DNA of 64,000 nucleotides from Amborella trichopoda (Eukaryota; Streptophyta; Magnoliopsida; Amborellales; Amborellaceae). Position numbers and translations under genes: made by a program. The stretch covers positions 61,911 through 125,910 of the forward strand of contig NW_006497553.1 of assembly GCF_000471905.2 (NCBI RefSeq), in the 5' to 3' direction. The notes beneath the pieces are model-generated. The model was not told the DNA's origin and ran no database searches. It saw only the letters and a list, made by a program, of their open reading frames with translations. Shown here one piece after another: positions 1-18,285 of the stretch (positions within the stretch are counted from its first letter, which is position 1; each line of letters begins with the position of its first letter).

Positions 1-480
1 GTGTTGTTCCATTACACGTGCTAAAAATCACACTATCACTCTAAAAAGGAAAAAAATATGTCCAAAATACATTCTCAAAAATTACATAACTAATATAATT
101 AACAGACCTAAGAACCGAACCGATATAAGGTGGTAGAAAGTGCAAATTGTACATTTCTACGGGCTTTAGGAGATGAAAAAATACTAAAAGCGTGACTTAA
201 CCACTGAAGTTGGATTTAACACAAGTAAAAATACATAAAATATAGGTGCAATTTCGAGACATGCAAAGAACATGGGTATGCCTTTGAGCCAGATGAATCA
301 TCACCAACGTACTTTAACTGGTTTACAACCCAGGTGCGCAATAGATACTCACACATGATTTTCCTAGATGTCAGATGTTTGTTGTATGCCATTTCTTATC
401 ACTTTGTCCAAAATGCAATAATACTGCCACAGTATTGATATCCTAAACATCACCATCTCACATGCATTAATTTCTTGCAA

Positions 481-890
481 AATTAATTAATTAGAAAATT
501 TACGCAATTTTGTCCACGATACTTTAGCAAGAAATGTGTAGATGAACGCTTCCAAAATGTTTGAAATTGAAAGACGCATGTTCTGAAGAAAATTGAGAGG
601 TCAGAAGAGTCTTGAACGTAAAGCCTGAATTTGTACTAGGCTTTTTCTATAACCAGGAATGCAAAACTCACCCAGTTTATGAGATTAATTAATAATTAGA
701 AAATTTACCCAATTTTGCCCATGATACTTTTGCAAGAAATGTGTAGATGAACTCTTCCAAAATGTTTAAAGTTGAAAAGACGCATGTTCTGAAGAAAGTT
801 GAGAGGTCAGAAGAGTCTTGAACTTAAAGCATGAATTTGTACTAGGCTTTTTCTAGAACCAGGAATGCAAAACTCACCCAGTTTATGAGA
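481..890. repeat. 205-bp tandem duplication
   Basis: Two head-to-tail copies, about 481-685 and 686-890. Both contain TTAGAAAATTTAC, GCAAGAAATGTGTAGATGAA, GACGCATGTTCTGAAGAAA and GTACTAGGCTTTTTCTA. About 90 percent identical by eye, so fairly recent. Confidence 0.9.
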
Positions 891-1451
891 GAGCTCCAGA
901 TGAATCCAAAATAAATTTCTAAACAATCAAGCATGTGTTTGCAAGCTTCTCCAAGTATCCATGTAGAAATACGTAATCTGCTTTCCTTAAGGAATGCAAT
1001 AACTAGAAATTGCTTTTGCCCTTGTAAATATGTGCTTGTGCAGAGCGACTCCACATTTGCTAGTTGCATGTTCTTGTTTGGTGAGCTATATTCGAGGCCT
1101 ATATTCCAAATGTATTAAGATGTTGAGATGATATTGGCATGTAAGATGCTGACATGATGGATGCCAGGTCATAACAGAGAGCTAGTGTTGCCGTAGTTCA
1201 ACTGGTTTTTCTTTCTGTTTCTTTCTTTTTGGTTAGATTATCATGGGATTCTGACCTTGTTCATTGGGTTGTACTCTCAAGAATAAAACCACCCAGCCAA
1301 GATCCCAAACTCTGATTCTATTACACGTTCATCAGGCTGTGCTGGATAAATTGATCATTCTTGTCTTGGTTTAGTTAAATCTCAATGGTTGTTTACTGTT
1401 GCCTAGTTAGTAGTCACCATATATCATCACCCTATGACAAACCAGTTTCAT

Positions 1452-1565
1452 CATAATATGTATGTGGATGGGCAAGGTAACATAAAACATATTGCCACCC
1501 TTTCATAAACTGACTTACTAATAATATGCACGTGGATGGGCAAGGCAACATAAAATATATTTTCA
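1452..1565. repeat. Imperfect 66-bp tandem duplication
   Basis: TAATATGTATGTGGATGGGC near 1455 and TAATATGCACGTGGATGGGC near 1521, each followed by AAGGNAACATAAAA.ATATT. The unit is about 66 bp. Confidence 0.7.
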
Positions 1566-1823
1566 CACAATCAATGGCTTGAAGACGATAAAGATGATCC
1601 CTCAGTGAGATCTTTGTAGAACAGCTTCCAGTCAACTAGGACACTTCCAGTGTAAACAAAAGGGATCGGAAAAGAACGACTATTTTAATCTTAAGGTGCA
1701 AAGCATTCCCCATAGCTAACTCACACTCTGGAGGAAACTGTACAGTGCCTTGTAATTTCAATCATAGACATCACAGCTTTCCCTAATTATCAACTTTTCT
1801 TCACCCCCTGCATGTATAATTAA

Positions 1824-7986
<6,163 letters not shown>

Positions 7987-9084
7987 CTCTCTCTCACCCA
8001 AATCAAAACAAAACAAAACAAAACAAATCAAGGGAAATATAGCCCAAGCCGATGAGAAGAGGCAAAAGCAGTTTCAATTCAAACGAGAAACAAAAAGGGT
8101 CCCTCGATGCGCGGTTTGACCGCATACATTTTTATTCAATAAACTAATAATAATAATATAAACGAACCAGGGGATGGGCACCCAATAAATGCAGCTGGGG
8201 GACAGAGAGGAGGTGAAGAACAAAAAAAAAAAAATATGATCAAGACAAGACATGTAGTAATGATACTAAAAAAAATGATCAAGACAAGACATATAGTAAT
8301 GATAGTAATATCAATTCCATTTCGGTGTGTGTGGTCAGCTACCCCACCCAACAACTCACAAAACCTGGTCGTAGTCGTACCCATTCAAATTTCGCCCGTT
8401 GCCTTTTACTTTGTAACCACCGTCTAAATAAGTCTTTGCAATCTGGCTGGTCAATCTCTTCTCTTCTTTTCTTTTCTTTTTATTTTTCAATTTATTTGGA
8501 TGTGTTTTATTTTTCAATTTCCGAGTTACTTGGACCCGGCCCTTGGCCGGTTTCCAGGTTAGTTCGATTTGTCAAACATATATTTAAGTGATGCCGGGTC
8601 ATGGGTCACCATGCCTCGCCCACTCTCACTCTTGAGACTCGACTACTGATGAAGCAGTGAAATGGTCTATCTTTTCGCTATTTCCCGATAATTCTCGGAG
8701 CCGGCGGCTATTCAAGTAGTCATGGATCTACTACAAATTCTACCTTCACAGGATGGTAATGATTTTGCTTCTTTTTTACCATATTTTTTTACGAGATAGT
8801 GAAATAAACTTTAAAATCAACGCTAATGAATGTTATGATTTTACCGCACCAATTGCTTAGATAGTCTGATCATTTACCTGATATTTTCCCATCAAAATTG
8901 TATGAGTTAATTTTTCTTATTTGGGGTCACAATTTTGTTCTTTAGAGAACCTTGTCGTGCCGACAAGTGCTGGCTCAAAAAGAAAATGACAACAATAAAA
9001 AACGAATGATTATATTTTTCCTTACATAGTATTGTATATTCTTATTTTTATTTTTAATATTTGAGTTTTTTATTTGAATTTTTT
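7987..9084. other. Kinesin upstream region
   Basis: It presumably includes the kinesin 5'UTR (an AAAAC repeat just upstream of the start) and promoter. I see no confident TATA box. It holds a 38-bp tandem duplication at 8236-8309 (GATCAAGACAAGACATRTAG). No gene recognised. Confidence 0.5.
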
Positions 9085-9867
9085 ATTAAAAAAATTACAA
9101 AAAAAAAATCCAAGATTATACTTTTTATGCAATTTACACTCAAAGTAACTTTTTTCCCCAAAGTACACGTTATATACAAATACCCCCAATCAAATAAAAA
9201 TAAAAAAAATACCTAAACTACCCTCCTTTACTTTTACCTTACCCATACCTCTCTCTCCTCTATCCTATAAAATAGGGCTCCACCACTGTGTAAGTGTGGT
9301 CGGGCAGTAGAACACTCTATAAAAGACGGTCAGGCAGTAGATGTTTGTGATCCGGCAGTAGATGTTTGCAATTCGACAGTTGCAAAAGGCGGTTTGACAC
9401 TTAAGTTTTTGTAAAGAGCGGTCCAACAGTAGATATTTGCGATCCGACAGTTGGAAAAGGTGGTCCGACATTAGGTAAAGGGCGGTCCAACAGTAGATGT
9501 TTGCAGTCCGGCAGTTAGAAAGGGCGGTCCGGCATTAGATATTTGCAGTTCGGCAGTTGTAAAGAGTGATGCGACACTTAAGTTTTTATAAAGGGCAGTC
9601 TGACGCTTAAGTTTATGTAAAGGGCGGTCTGGCAATTCGATGGTGCGCTCCGGCAATGTGCTACTAGGGTCCAAAAGTTAACATCAAATCTAGCCAAATT
9701 GATTTTTGTATACAGGAAGGGCATTTCCATCTTAAAAGTTTGAACTTGTTTCTTTGAGGGGATATTTGTATAGAAAGTTTGTTTTGGGGAAAAAAGTGAG
9801 AGAAAAAGTTAGGTTGGGGATAAGTTACATAGAAAGTTTGGTCTTGGGGTTTTTTTATAGTTTTCCC
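9085..9867. mobile_element. MITE (family A), copy 1, with internal repeats
   Basis: About 780 bp with long degenerate terminal inverted repeats: left AAATTACAAAAA then TGCAATTTACACTCAAAGTA; right, reading inward on the other strand, GGGAAAACTATAAAAAAA then the counterpart of TAAGTTACATAGAAAGTTT. The interior is an irregular tandem array (9290-9660) of GGGCGGTCCGACAGTAGAT / TTTGCAGTCCGGCAGTT-like units. Copy 2 at 18286-18872 has a shorter interior. No coding capacity. Confidence 0.7.
9290..9660. repeat. Irregular GGTCCGGCAGT minisatellite inside MITE A
   Basis: At least ten degenerate units of about 30-45 bp combining GGCGGTCYGRCA, GTAGATRTTTGC and ACTTAAGTTTNTGTAAAG. The other copy of the element keeps only two or three. 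Confidence 0.8.
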
Positions 9868-11513
9868 TTTCTTATTTTGGGTCACAATTTTTTTGCATTC
9901 ATTTGACGCAGTCAAGTCAATTGGCATAATTACAAAACAAAGCAACCCGGGGTTCTGGGCCTGCAGTGGAATCTCTCTCCTAGAGAGAGATTTTCATTTT
10001 AACAAACATGCTCTTCATGAAATACAGAGGTACCATTTCTCCACTGGTATGCCCGATACGAATAAGAAGAGAACTAGTAGTAACCTGGTCCCGCCGGTAC
10101 CCAAGACACCACCAAACCACAGGAACACTGCAATAATAAGCCTAAAAATGAGCAACCTCTAAAGAAATGTCAGAATGGCCTTAAATTCCATGAGAGGGTA
10201 TTTTGGGATACCTTAAGGATACTCATAAAGTTTCGTCACGTTCTGACAAATTTTGATATGATTAAGACAAAACTTGAATCTCAAATCTAGTTTTTTTCAT
10301 GCTAAAAATGGAACCTACAACTATAGCCCTATTTTTTGGCTCAAAACAGTATCAGGCGACCGTCATTAGATCCGGAATGTTGAAAAGCCCCCAATAACCA
10401 AATTTGGGCTCAATCGGACCTTCTATGACTATTTGGGCTTAACTTACCATAAAATTGTGGGTTTTACACTATTGCGGTGCAGCCTCAGTGAACCAATTTT
10501 CATTTATGAAAATTAATTTTTTCATTTCAAGATGATTTCCAAATACTCATAACTCGCTCGTTTTGAGTCCAATCAAGCTCAAATTTGCGTACGAGCTAGA
10601 TCTCGACGACCTGATCATTTTGACAGATGGAATACGTCTTGGCATGGCCCGAAACAAGAGAATCTCTAAAGATAAAAGGAGCTTGAAAGCATGAAAATTC
10701 AGATCTTATACAAGAGAACATCTCATACTTTGTAAGGTCATAACTCAAGATCCCGATGTTGGATTATTGCAAATATCAATTCGGTGAGGCCCTATTGCGA
10801 AAAGCTACACTTTGGTATAGTCTTTACGAATGATTGGAGGCCGGATAATACGAATTTCGAGGTGAAAAAAACAATATTTTTTGCTCGTCGATATCTCATA
10901 TTCCGACGACTTCCCAAATTTGGAATATGCTTGAACGAAAACCAAATCGGACAAAATTTATTGCACAATGATCGTGACAACGTCCTCTTCAATTCGTGAT
11001 CAAAATGGAGATTCATAACGTTATATATCATACAAGATTGATGGTTGAATAATGACAAAGTTTATGGACTTGGATGAATTTTGGGTTCTTCCTAAAAAAT
11101 ATGTTCAAGATGATCAAAAGGCATCAAAATGTATGCAATAAATCAAGCATCGATTCTACGTTGCCCGAATGACCACCGCAAGTGTTCGAAAAGGCTCCCA
11201 AAGCCTAGCAATGGTAAGAGGCCCATCATGGAGAGATGATTTTGTCATTTGTTGAAAAGTATTTAGGGTATTTTTATCATTTGGTCTAAAAACAAGATTT
11301 AATTTTAATTCATCTAATATGTAATTTTTGATAATTTTGTTTAGTTTTGTGGTTGCTCTATATAAATAACTTAAGCCATTTATAAACCTAAGTTGGGAAG
11401 CAAATTAAAAAATTTGGTTTTTTTCCCCTTTAAGCATGTGATTATACATAGCTTTTAACTTCAAAAGAGAAGAGAGAGAAAATTTTACCACTTTGGGTAA
11501 TTGTCCTCGGACC

Positions 11514-11706
11514 TCCTACTTCCAACTTCCAACTCCCAACTTCCAAACCCTCAACTTCCAACTCCCAACTTCCGAACTTCCCACTTCCAACTCCCAACTT
11601 CCCACTTCCAACTTCCAACTTCCAAACGTCCTACTTCCAATTCCCAACTTGCAAACCTCCTACTTCCAACTCCCAACCTCCAAACCCCTCACTTCCAACT
11701 TGCAAC
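11514..11706. repeat. ACTTCCAACTCCCA minisatellite
   Basis: About 190 bp of tandem ACTTCCAACTCCCA / ACTTCCAACTTCCAAAC units on the plus strand. It yields artificial open frames of LPTSNFQ type. Confidence 0.9.
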
Positions 11707-12399
11707 TAACTAGAACCTCAAACTTCCTACTACCTAGAACCTCAAACTTCATACTCCTTACACCTACACCTCACCTTAGATCACCATACACCCTATCTCA
11801 TACACTACCCTAACCCACTTAGGTTCATTCATCTTAGACCTAGACCCAAACCTTAACCCCAAAGGTCAAGACATCTTTCTAAGGAGCGCTCAAAAGGGAT
11901 CCTCAAAGGCGTGCATAAATCCAAGCCGGCTTAAATCCACTCTCTCTCGTCTTTCTCTTTCTTCTCTCTCTCTCTTTTCTCATTCTAAATATATATATCT
12001 CTCTCTAACTCGTATATTCATTTCATTCTATTTTTATTTCATTATTTCTTTGTTTTCTTTCTTTACTCATTGCTTCTGTCATTCTCGAGCACTCAATTCG
12101 ATGTCTTTTTGAGATAGTGTTATAGGATTCTAACCCTCAGATTGCTACTATAACCACCTTCTTGTACAACAAACTTAGGTCATAAGAGACGTTGATTCTC
12201 TTGCACCAATTACTCGAGTTGGGATCATCCAGAGTCGGTTTTTCTTAGAGTTCTAACCCTTTCACTACTCTAATCACTGAGTCACATAGTGTTCGGGTTG
12301 TGAGGAGCTTTTATCTCTCTCTCTCTCTCACTTTCTTCTCCCCCTTTATCATTTTTAAGGGTTCTTTGGGTTAGTGACATAGTTACAGGCTTAGTCTTG

Positions 12400-13220
12400 T
12401 AACTCTACTTTCCAAATCCTTCGGGTACTAAGGCTTCGAGTCTGGTGTTTTTTCTTGCCTCCAATGATACCTCTTGGGAGAGGTGACGTCGGAAGGCTGC
12501 CTAATGTTTGGGTCATCATTTCACTCCTTTCATCTTATCATCTTCTTCTCACCTTAAACTAAACCATCATTAATTCGCTCTCATTATTCTCTTTCTCCTC
12601 TTTCTTATCTATCCTTTCTTGTTCTCTATCACTCTAACCCTTACTTCTTTCATGTTCTATCTATCTTTCTAAGCTCATATAGCTCTCGTGAGGCTCTTCG
12701 GAAGTGATTTCTCAATAGTCTAAAACTGCAGACCTCACTTTCCAGCTTCATATGTGATTTCTCGACAGTTCAGAACTACATACCTCACTCTTTAGAATCC
12801 TCCGGAGTGCTCTTGTCTTTGGTCTTGAAGTCTAGGAATCTTTCCGACGTTATTGGTTACCTTCTTAGAGAGGGTACGCCGAAAAGATGTATAAGTTTTG
12901 AGAGGCCTTCTCTTTCTTTTATTCTCACTCATTTCTCATAGCATCTCTCATTTTACTATTCATCATCTTCTTAGTTAGTCATTAGGGGGCTTATATGAAA
13001 GTGAGCTCGCGATAGTCTAGATCTACAAACCACACTCTCCCTTTACGGAAGTGAGCTCTCAATAGACTAAAACTATAGAACACACTCTCCTGAATCCCTC
13101 GGGATACTTATGGCCTTCAAGCCCAATATCTTTCTTATCTCCGGTAATACTTCTTTGGAGAGGTGATGCCTGAAGGCTACTCAATTTTCAAGTCAATTTC
13201 CTTCTTTCTCTTCTGTACTT
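12400..13220. repeat. Degenerate ~330-bp repeats in the putative LTR
   Basis: Three diverged segments share a TCNGGTAATAC/CTTNGGAGAGGTGA/GCCTGAAGGCTAC block (near 12470, 12850 and 13140). The two latter ones also share an AAGTGANNTCTCRATAGTCTA block. By eye only. Confidence 0.45.
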
Positions 13221-13578
13221 CTTTTTTCTCTATTCTCTCTCAACCCCTTTAACTCTTAGGCTAGACCCCCAATCATCTGTATAACTACCAATAGGAGGAG
13301 ATCCCAAAAGGTATACCCAGAAGGAGCCAAATCCAAACCACGCTAGAAGGACAGCCGGGGGGCTTTCAAAATTATATAGTAGGGCAAATCGCCTAGACGC
13401 GTCCCCCGAATCCAAAATGACGAGGTAGGTGCCCAAGCCCTTCTTTTTCGATTAAAATCTCTATCTTTGTTGGTTCTTATCTGCATGTCATGCACACGCG
13501 CATGGGCCCGCTGTTGTTCGAGAGAGGATTCCATTGACCCGGCCGACTCAGAACAACGAGAAATCAGGTCTGACCAAC

Positions 13579-13596
13579 TGGCGACTCCACTGGAGA
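13579..13596 (+). other. Primer-binding-site-like motif
   Basis: TGGCGACTCCACTGGAGA, preceded by CA after two spacer bases. It resembles the tRNA-complementary primer site of Ogre/Tat-like Ty3/gypsy retrotransposons. Confidence 0.5.
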
Positions 13597-16400
13597 TGCG
13601 TCACCCTGTCGTTGGTACGATTTGCTGGCAAACCTTCACATCACTTAATCCACACTTAAAAATGGCTTTGGGGTTTACTAACTCCTCCTATTTCTGGGTT
13701 GGCGATTTCACGATCCCCACACCCATGATCACATCCCTTGGGGGTAAGGTTTCTCAACCTACATCTCCTTTCCTTATTTTGCGAAGCAACCATATCGCTC
13801 GTACTTTGGCTCCAACAAATGTGAGAAGGGACTCTCAAACCTCGCACTCCCCATCCATTGGCACCAACGGGTCGCCAAATGCATATGTGGTTCTAAAACC
13901 ACCACTTCTCATGCTCACACAGATACTGGTGGATCCTCCACCAGTCTCAAATCTAAGAGCGGCCCTAAGGCCACTCCCCCTCTTCTCGCAATTGGCTCTT
14001 CTAAAGCTGTTGCTTCTGTGGGTACCAAGAAGATCACCCCCAACTCTTCTTCCACATGCATGCCGCCCGGCTCGGCATCGCATCTCACACACCCCAAGCC
14101 AACGGTTCAATCACTGGCCCATCTTAGCCGAAGGACCATAAGGTCACTCGACACACTTTTACACCCACTACGAATAACGGCCTAGATGTTGGTTCGTCTT
14201 CTCGGGCAAGCAAAAAGCTATCCCGATCTCTCGCACGCTCTGGGTCTCTTGGGACCCAGACCCACTGTCAAGAGTGACTCTCAAGTCACTCCAATTGCAT
14301 TGCGTACTACTCACTCAGCTCAGGGGTAGCTCAAATGTCATCCCCAAAGAGCACACGATCGACCCAGTCGTAGGTCAAATGCACACATATATTTGCATGC
14401 AAACAATGGTAACCATAAAAGGCCACTCTAATCACTAAAGCCGACATCCCAAAGGCCGGACCTTCTACCTCACTAAGGATTGGCCCCCATGCTGCCCCAA
14501 ACACATCTTCGAGCTGTGCACACACAAACAGGTATGACATTGCCCCTAGTTCTAAGGGCAAACATGAAAAGAGTCTAGAAGAACTTCTCGCCTAAGCTCG
14601 GGGGCAGTTCTACCTGGCCATCAAGAAGGGAAACAACGGTCAAGCTCGGATATGGGGCCGGGAGACCAAGATGTTGCAAGCCCGACTTAAGAGCAAAGAA
14701 GATTCTTCCTCTCAAGAGGATAACCCATTCTTCCTCCTTGCTACCCTTGGCTCTAGTGAGGTCGAAGAATCTTGTCGCATGATACAGGTCAAAGAGGTTG
14801 CTTGGGGCATAGTGGGGCTAGCTATCTATATGGTCCAAAGTCTGACTTGGGACAAAGAAGAGCCTACAAACGGGGCAAAGAGCTAGTTTGACATCGACAA
14901 CCCCATAAAGTCCAGACAACCTGAGCCACTACCCATTCATGCCCCTAAGTCAAAACTTGATTGGCTTGATCTTGTTGCAACTCAAATCCTCAAAGAATCT
15001 CCACTCGAGCCCATTTCAAGTCGGGGCACCCAAAGCAGTAGCCTTCCCAAGGCAACCAGGTCCGAGCATGTCATGAGGTCGGAGCTTAAGGCAGCTCAAT
15101 CTGAGCTCAGGGCAGCTCATGAGCCAGAAGAAGTCTCACCTAGACTCATATTGAGTAAGGAAACACCAACTTGAGATAGTTCCCAAGTCTCAAATGACAT
15201 GGAAGCCGAACCCATGGATGGGGCAAAGGTCCAACTCCAAAACAAGGGCTCGATTAAGCCAATTAGTCCTAAGTCGCCTATGACCAAGAAGCCAAAATTC
15301 GACCTTCTTAAATTCGTGAGGAGTCTATTATGTAGGGGTAGCTCTCAAGTTTTGACAAGGGTGATATTGAGCCCAAGGAAGTTATGGAGCATGTGGAAAA
15401 GAATGTTGTGGTCCCCTCTAAAGAAGCCATTATATGCTCACTTAAGAAAAGTACCCTCTAGATGGTGCAAGTTTTGAACCAAGAGGAGATTGGTTTCACG
15501 ACCATGTCGCAAGAGAATGACCCACCATATCCACCCCACAATCTTCACCGACGTCCTGGCTCCTCATATTGAAATCAAAGAGTAAGTCAATATTGCTAAA
15601 CTGCTTCAAAGGGTTGAGAGACTAATTGCCAAGATAAACGTCATGAACAAGGAAAATGCTCTATCATCGTTCATCCTCGATACTCCTTTACTCGGATTCA
15701 TCCTAGAATCTAGGAGATTGAATTAACCAGATTCTTCTTTGGCCAATTCAGATGATGCCGCCTCCCTTACCCTCACATGTCCAATCACCCCATCTTCTGA
15801 TGAGAGCTTGCCACTCTCATTTGAGGAAAACCACTCCCTAACATTGGATGGGATGAGGTGCATTCTCTCTATTGGCAACCTCACTAAAGTGGCTTTGCCA
15901 TGCCCTAAAGATGCCATGATTCCTTATGATGACAATTACATGTTATCTTCATGTCTCGAAAGCTTATTGTGTTATCTCGATGATGATGTGATCTTGTTGT
16001 CCTATGAGAGTTTCACATTCTCATTCGATGATGAGCATATCCATGCCTTGAAAAATGAAGTGGGTCCGAGGGAAAGCCCAATAAACATCATAAATGATGT
16101 TGTTGAAGTAGAAGCTATCGAACCCATGATCAAAAATTCCATCGAACAAGAGGCATGTAGTGAGAAAATCATACCACTCATGGCTCTCTTGAGCCTCCAT
16201 CATTCATGTTTCGAGGGAAATCACATGACTATTACCTCAGTCCTGAACCGTGCAGCACTTCAAATGTCATGTGTAACCCATTTTTCCATAAGTCGTTATT
16301 CAACCTGTTGAGAGACCTGTAGTTGTCCCTGGGACATTGCACCTTATGGTGGCCCATGATCTCACTCCATGTCATGTGTGCCCCTATCTTCACATCCAAC
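13597..16400 (+). mobile_element. Putative internal region of the LTR element, decayed
   Basis: Higher GC than its surroundings, with partial open frames at 13467-14141, 14671-14886, 15199-15477 and 15739-16311. The last is 190 codons and acidic, with HSCFEGNHMTIT near its end. I recognise no protease, reverse transcriptase, RNase H or integrase motif, so it is either a non-autonomous element or not a gypsy element at all. The open frames are not called as genes. Confidence 0.4.
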
Positions 16401-16820
16401 AAGAGTTATGACATTAAAATATCCTCGAGTTCGTCGATTAGGGGTTATGACGATTAAAGACCCCCTGCACATGTCCAATAAGAGTTATGACGTTAAAAGA
16501 TCTTCGATTCGTCCATCGAGGGTTATTACGATTAAAGGCCCCTTGTACACGTCCAACAAGAGTTATAACATTAAACGATCATCGAGCTCGTCCATCAGGG
16601 GTTATGACGATTAAAGACCCACTGCACACGTCCAATGAGAGTGAAGACGTTAAAAGCCTATTTATGTCCAACAAGGGTGAGGACTTGAAAAGCACCTCTA
16701 GTTTGGTCTAAAGTAGGTGAAGACATTAAATTTTCTCTCAACAGTCCAACATTGGTGAGGACTTTAAAAGCACCCCTATCTAGTCTAAACAGAGTGAGGA
16801 CCTTAAACTTTCCCTCGATG
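16400..16820 (+). repeat. ~39-bp tandem array (about 11 units)
   Basis: Units start with GTTATGACATTAAA or GTGAGGACTTTAAA-like words at about 16405, 16444, 16484, 16524, 16562, 16601, 16641, 16676, 16718, 16755 and 16795, i.e. 35 to 42 bp apart. Alternate units in the first half carry CCTCGAGTTCGTC or AGACCCCCTGCACA, giving a 79-bp higher-order period. Confidence 0.8.
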
Positions 16821-16847
16821 AGGTGATCACCCCACCTTTATCTCCTC

Positions 16848-16862
16848 TCTTCGTTATAAAAC
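16848..16862 (+). promoter_or_regulatory. TATA-like box after the 39-bp array
   Basis: CTTCGTTATAAAACCCC lies about 30 bp downstream of the tandem array. An array followed by TATAAAA looks like the U3 enhancer-promoter of an LTR or other plant promoter. No downstream coding exon is recognised. Confidence 0.35.
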
Positions 16863-17024
16863 CCCTGCCTAGGCGCAGGCCCGTCAAATGTTACTCCATC
16901 TCTCTTTTCTCTTTCGTCAACAACCTCTCTCTTTTCTCTTTCGTCAATTGCTCCAAGCCTGCGTTTAGGCGTGGGCACATTTACCTTCTCTCACTTCACT
17001 ATCTTCTCATCTCTCAATCAACTT

Positions 17025-17082
17025 ACACGAGCCCATGGTTTAGCCATGAGCTACACGAGCCCATGGTTTAGCCATGAGCTCA
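17025..17082. repeat. 28-bp perfect tandem duplication
   Basis: ACACGAGCCCATGGTTTAGC followed by CATGAGCT occurs twice in a row. Each unit contains an inverted CATGG...CCATG pair. Confidence 0.9.
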
Positions 17083-17213
17083 ACACACACTTGTGCATAT
17101 TTGACACAAGGCGAGCAAAAAGAGCTATGCTCTTTGTTCTACCTACGCACACTAACCCCTTAGTGGGGAACCTCAAGCTACATAGTCTTAAAATATATTT
17201 TCATAGTTATTTA

Positions 17214-17475
17214 TAAAGTTCGAAGCTTAAAAAATAATGTAGATCGACATATAGATGAAAACTTGAAAATCTTGAAAATTGACGGTCTAAAAATGCGTTA
17301 CAAAATACACTATTTCCAAAACTTGAAATCCATTTTTTTCTCATGTCCATGCATCTTGATATTGAGATGATCAATTTGAAGATATTTGGGCATGAAAATA
17401 ACCTTTTCTAGTGAACTTTTTGAAGTAGGCTCAAATTTGATTGTTTAGAGCCTCGACTCTATATAAACTTTTTCC
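17214..17475 (-). mobile_element. MITE (family B), partial inverted copy
   Basis: Reverse-oriented relative of 17825-18090: GTAGATCGACATATAGATGAA, GAAAATTGACGGTCTAAAAA and GATTGTTTAGAGCCTCGACT match the other arm in reverse complement. Together they form an imperfect inverted repeat of about 260-bp arms around a 350-bp spacer. Confidence 0.75.
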
Positions 17476-17824
17476 TAGAAGTTATATACTTCCCCCTGTC
17501 CAGGTGTCAAATCTTAATGGACGGCTGAGATGGAGCCAATCACAATGTCTCGCCTCTATATTGTTTTATTTTTATTTTATTTTATAAAATATTTTAACAT
17601 CAAATTTTGCGCGATATACTACTCTCTTCAACCAACACCTGTAAAAAATACAAAAAAAATATTATTGAAAAAATAAAATAACCAAAATACCCCTGGAGTT
17701 TTAAGAGTATTTTGATATTATATTTTATCAAAAATATTTTTTAATAGTTTTTAGTTGCAAAGACAAGTACCAGATTTCATATTTATATGATTTATGAGAA
17801 AAAAAGTAAAAAATAAAATAAAAG

Positions 17825-18222
17825 AAAAAGTTTATATAGAGCTGATGCTCTAAACAATCAAATTAGAGCCTACCTAAACAATTTCATTAAAAGAGGTTGT
17901 TTGATGCCTAAATATCCTCAAATTGATCATCTTGACTTCAAGATTCATGGGCATGAGAAAAAACAATGGATTTCAAGTTTTAGAAATTGTCTATTTTTTT
18001 AATGTATTTTTGGACCGTCAATTTTCAAGATTTTCAAGTTTTCATTGATCTATCGATCTACAATATTTTTTAAGCTTTAAACTTTATAAAAGAAATGGTA
18101 ATATATTTTAAGGCTATCACAAAGATTTCCGATATTGAAACCATATTTCTTGACACTATTTGAAGGTAGGCTCTAATTTGATTGTTTAGAGCCTATGCTC
18201 TATACGAACTACACCCTAAAAT
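17825..18222 (+). mobile_element. MITE (family B), complete copy
   Basis: About 400 bp with terminal inverted repeats of roughly 45 bp: TATAGAGCTGATGCTCTAAA then CAATCAAATTAGAGCCTACC at the left; AGGTAGGCTCTAATTTGATT then GTTTAGAGCCTATGCTCTAT at the right. No coding capacity. A third, older copy is in kinesin intron 10. Confidence 0.75.
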
Positions 18223-18285
18223 AAAATACGCATTGGATTAGTAATTCTTTGTGATTGGTTACTCGTTACCACATTATTTTTTCAA

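Larger units (their letters stand above)
1..1823. other. Kinesin 3' flank without recognised gene
   Basis: No coding sequence recognised apart from the 3' end of the kinesin transcript, whose 3'UTR should lie just below 1824. It holds a 205-bp tandem duplication (481-890) and a 66-bp imperfect duplication near 1450-1565. The short open frames here have no family resemblance. Confidence 0.5.
10167..13576 (+). mobile_element. Putative long LTR of a Ty3/gypsy-like element
   Basis: Inferred from the right side: TGGCGACTCCACTGGAGA at 13579-13596 looks like the primer-binding site of plant Ogre/Tat-type Ty3/gypsy elements, and the preceding sequence ends in CA. A TATA-like CTCTATATAAATAAC near 11352 fits a U3/R junction. 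The left end (TGTCAGAATGG at 10167) is a guess. I cannot find a matching second LTR in the window, so this may be a truncated element. It contains a minisatellite (11514-11706) and degenerate repeats (12400-13220). Confidence 0.4.

Noticed and set aside
11493..11813. 106-codon LPTSNFQ-rich frame
   Set aside because: Artefact of the ACTTCCAACTCCCA minisatellite.
13467..14141. 224-codon frame crossing the primer-site motif
   Set aside because: It spans the putative LTR/interior border and has no conserved motif; not supported as a gene.
15739..16311. 190-codon acidic frame as a host gene
   Set aside because: No recognised motif, no splice context, and it lies inside a putative transposon interior; kept only as part of that element.
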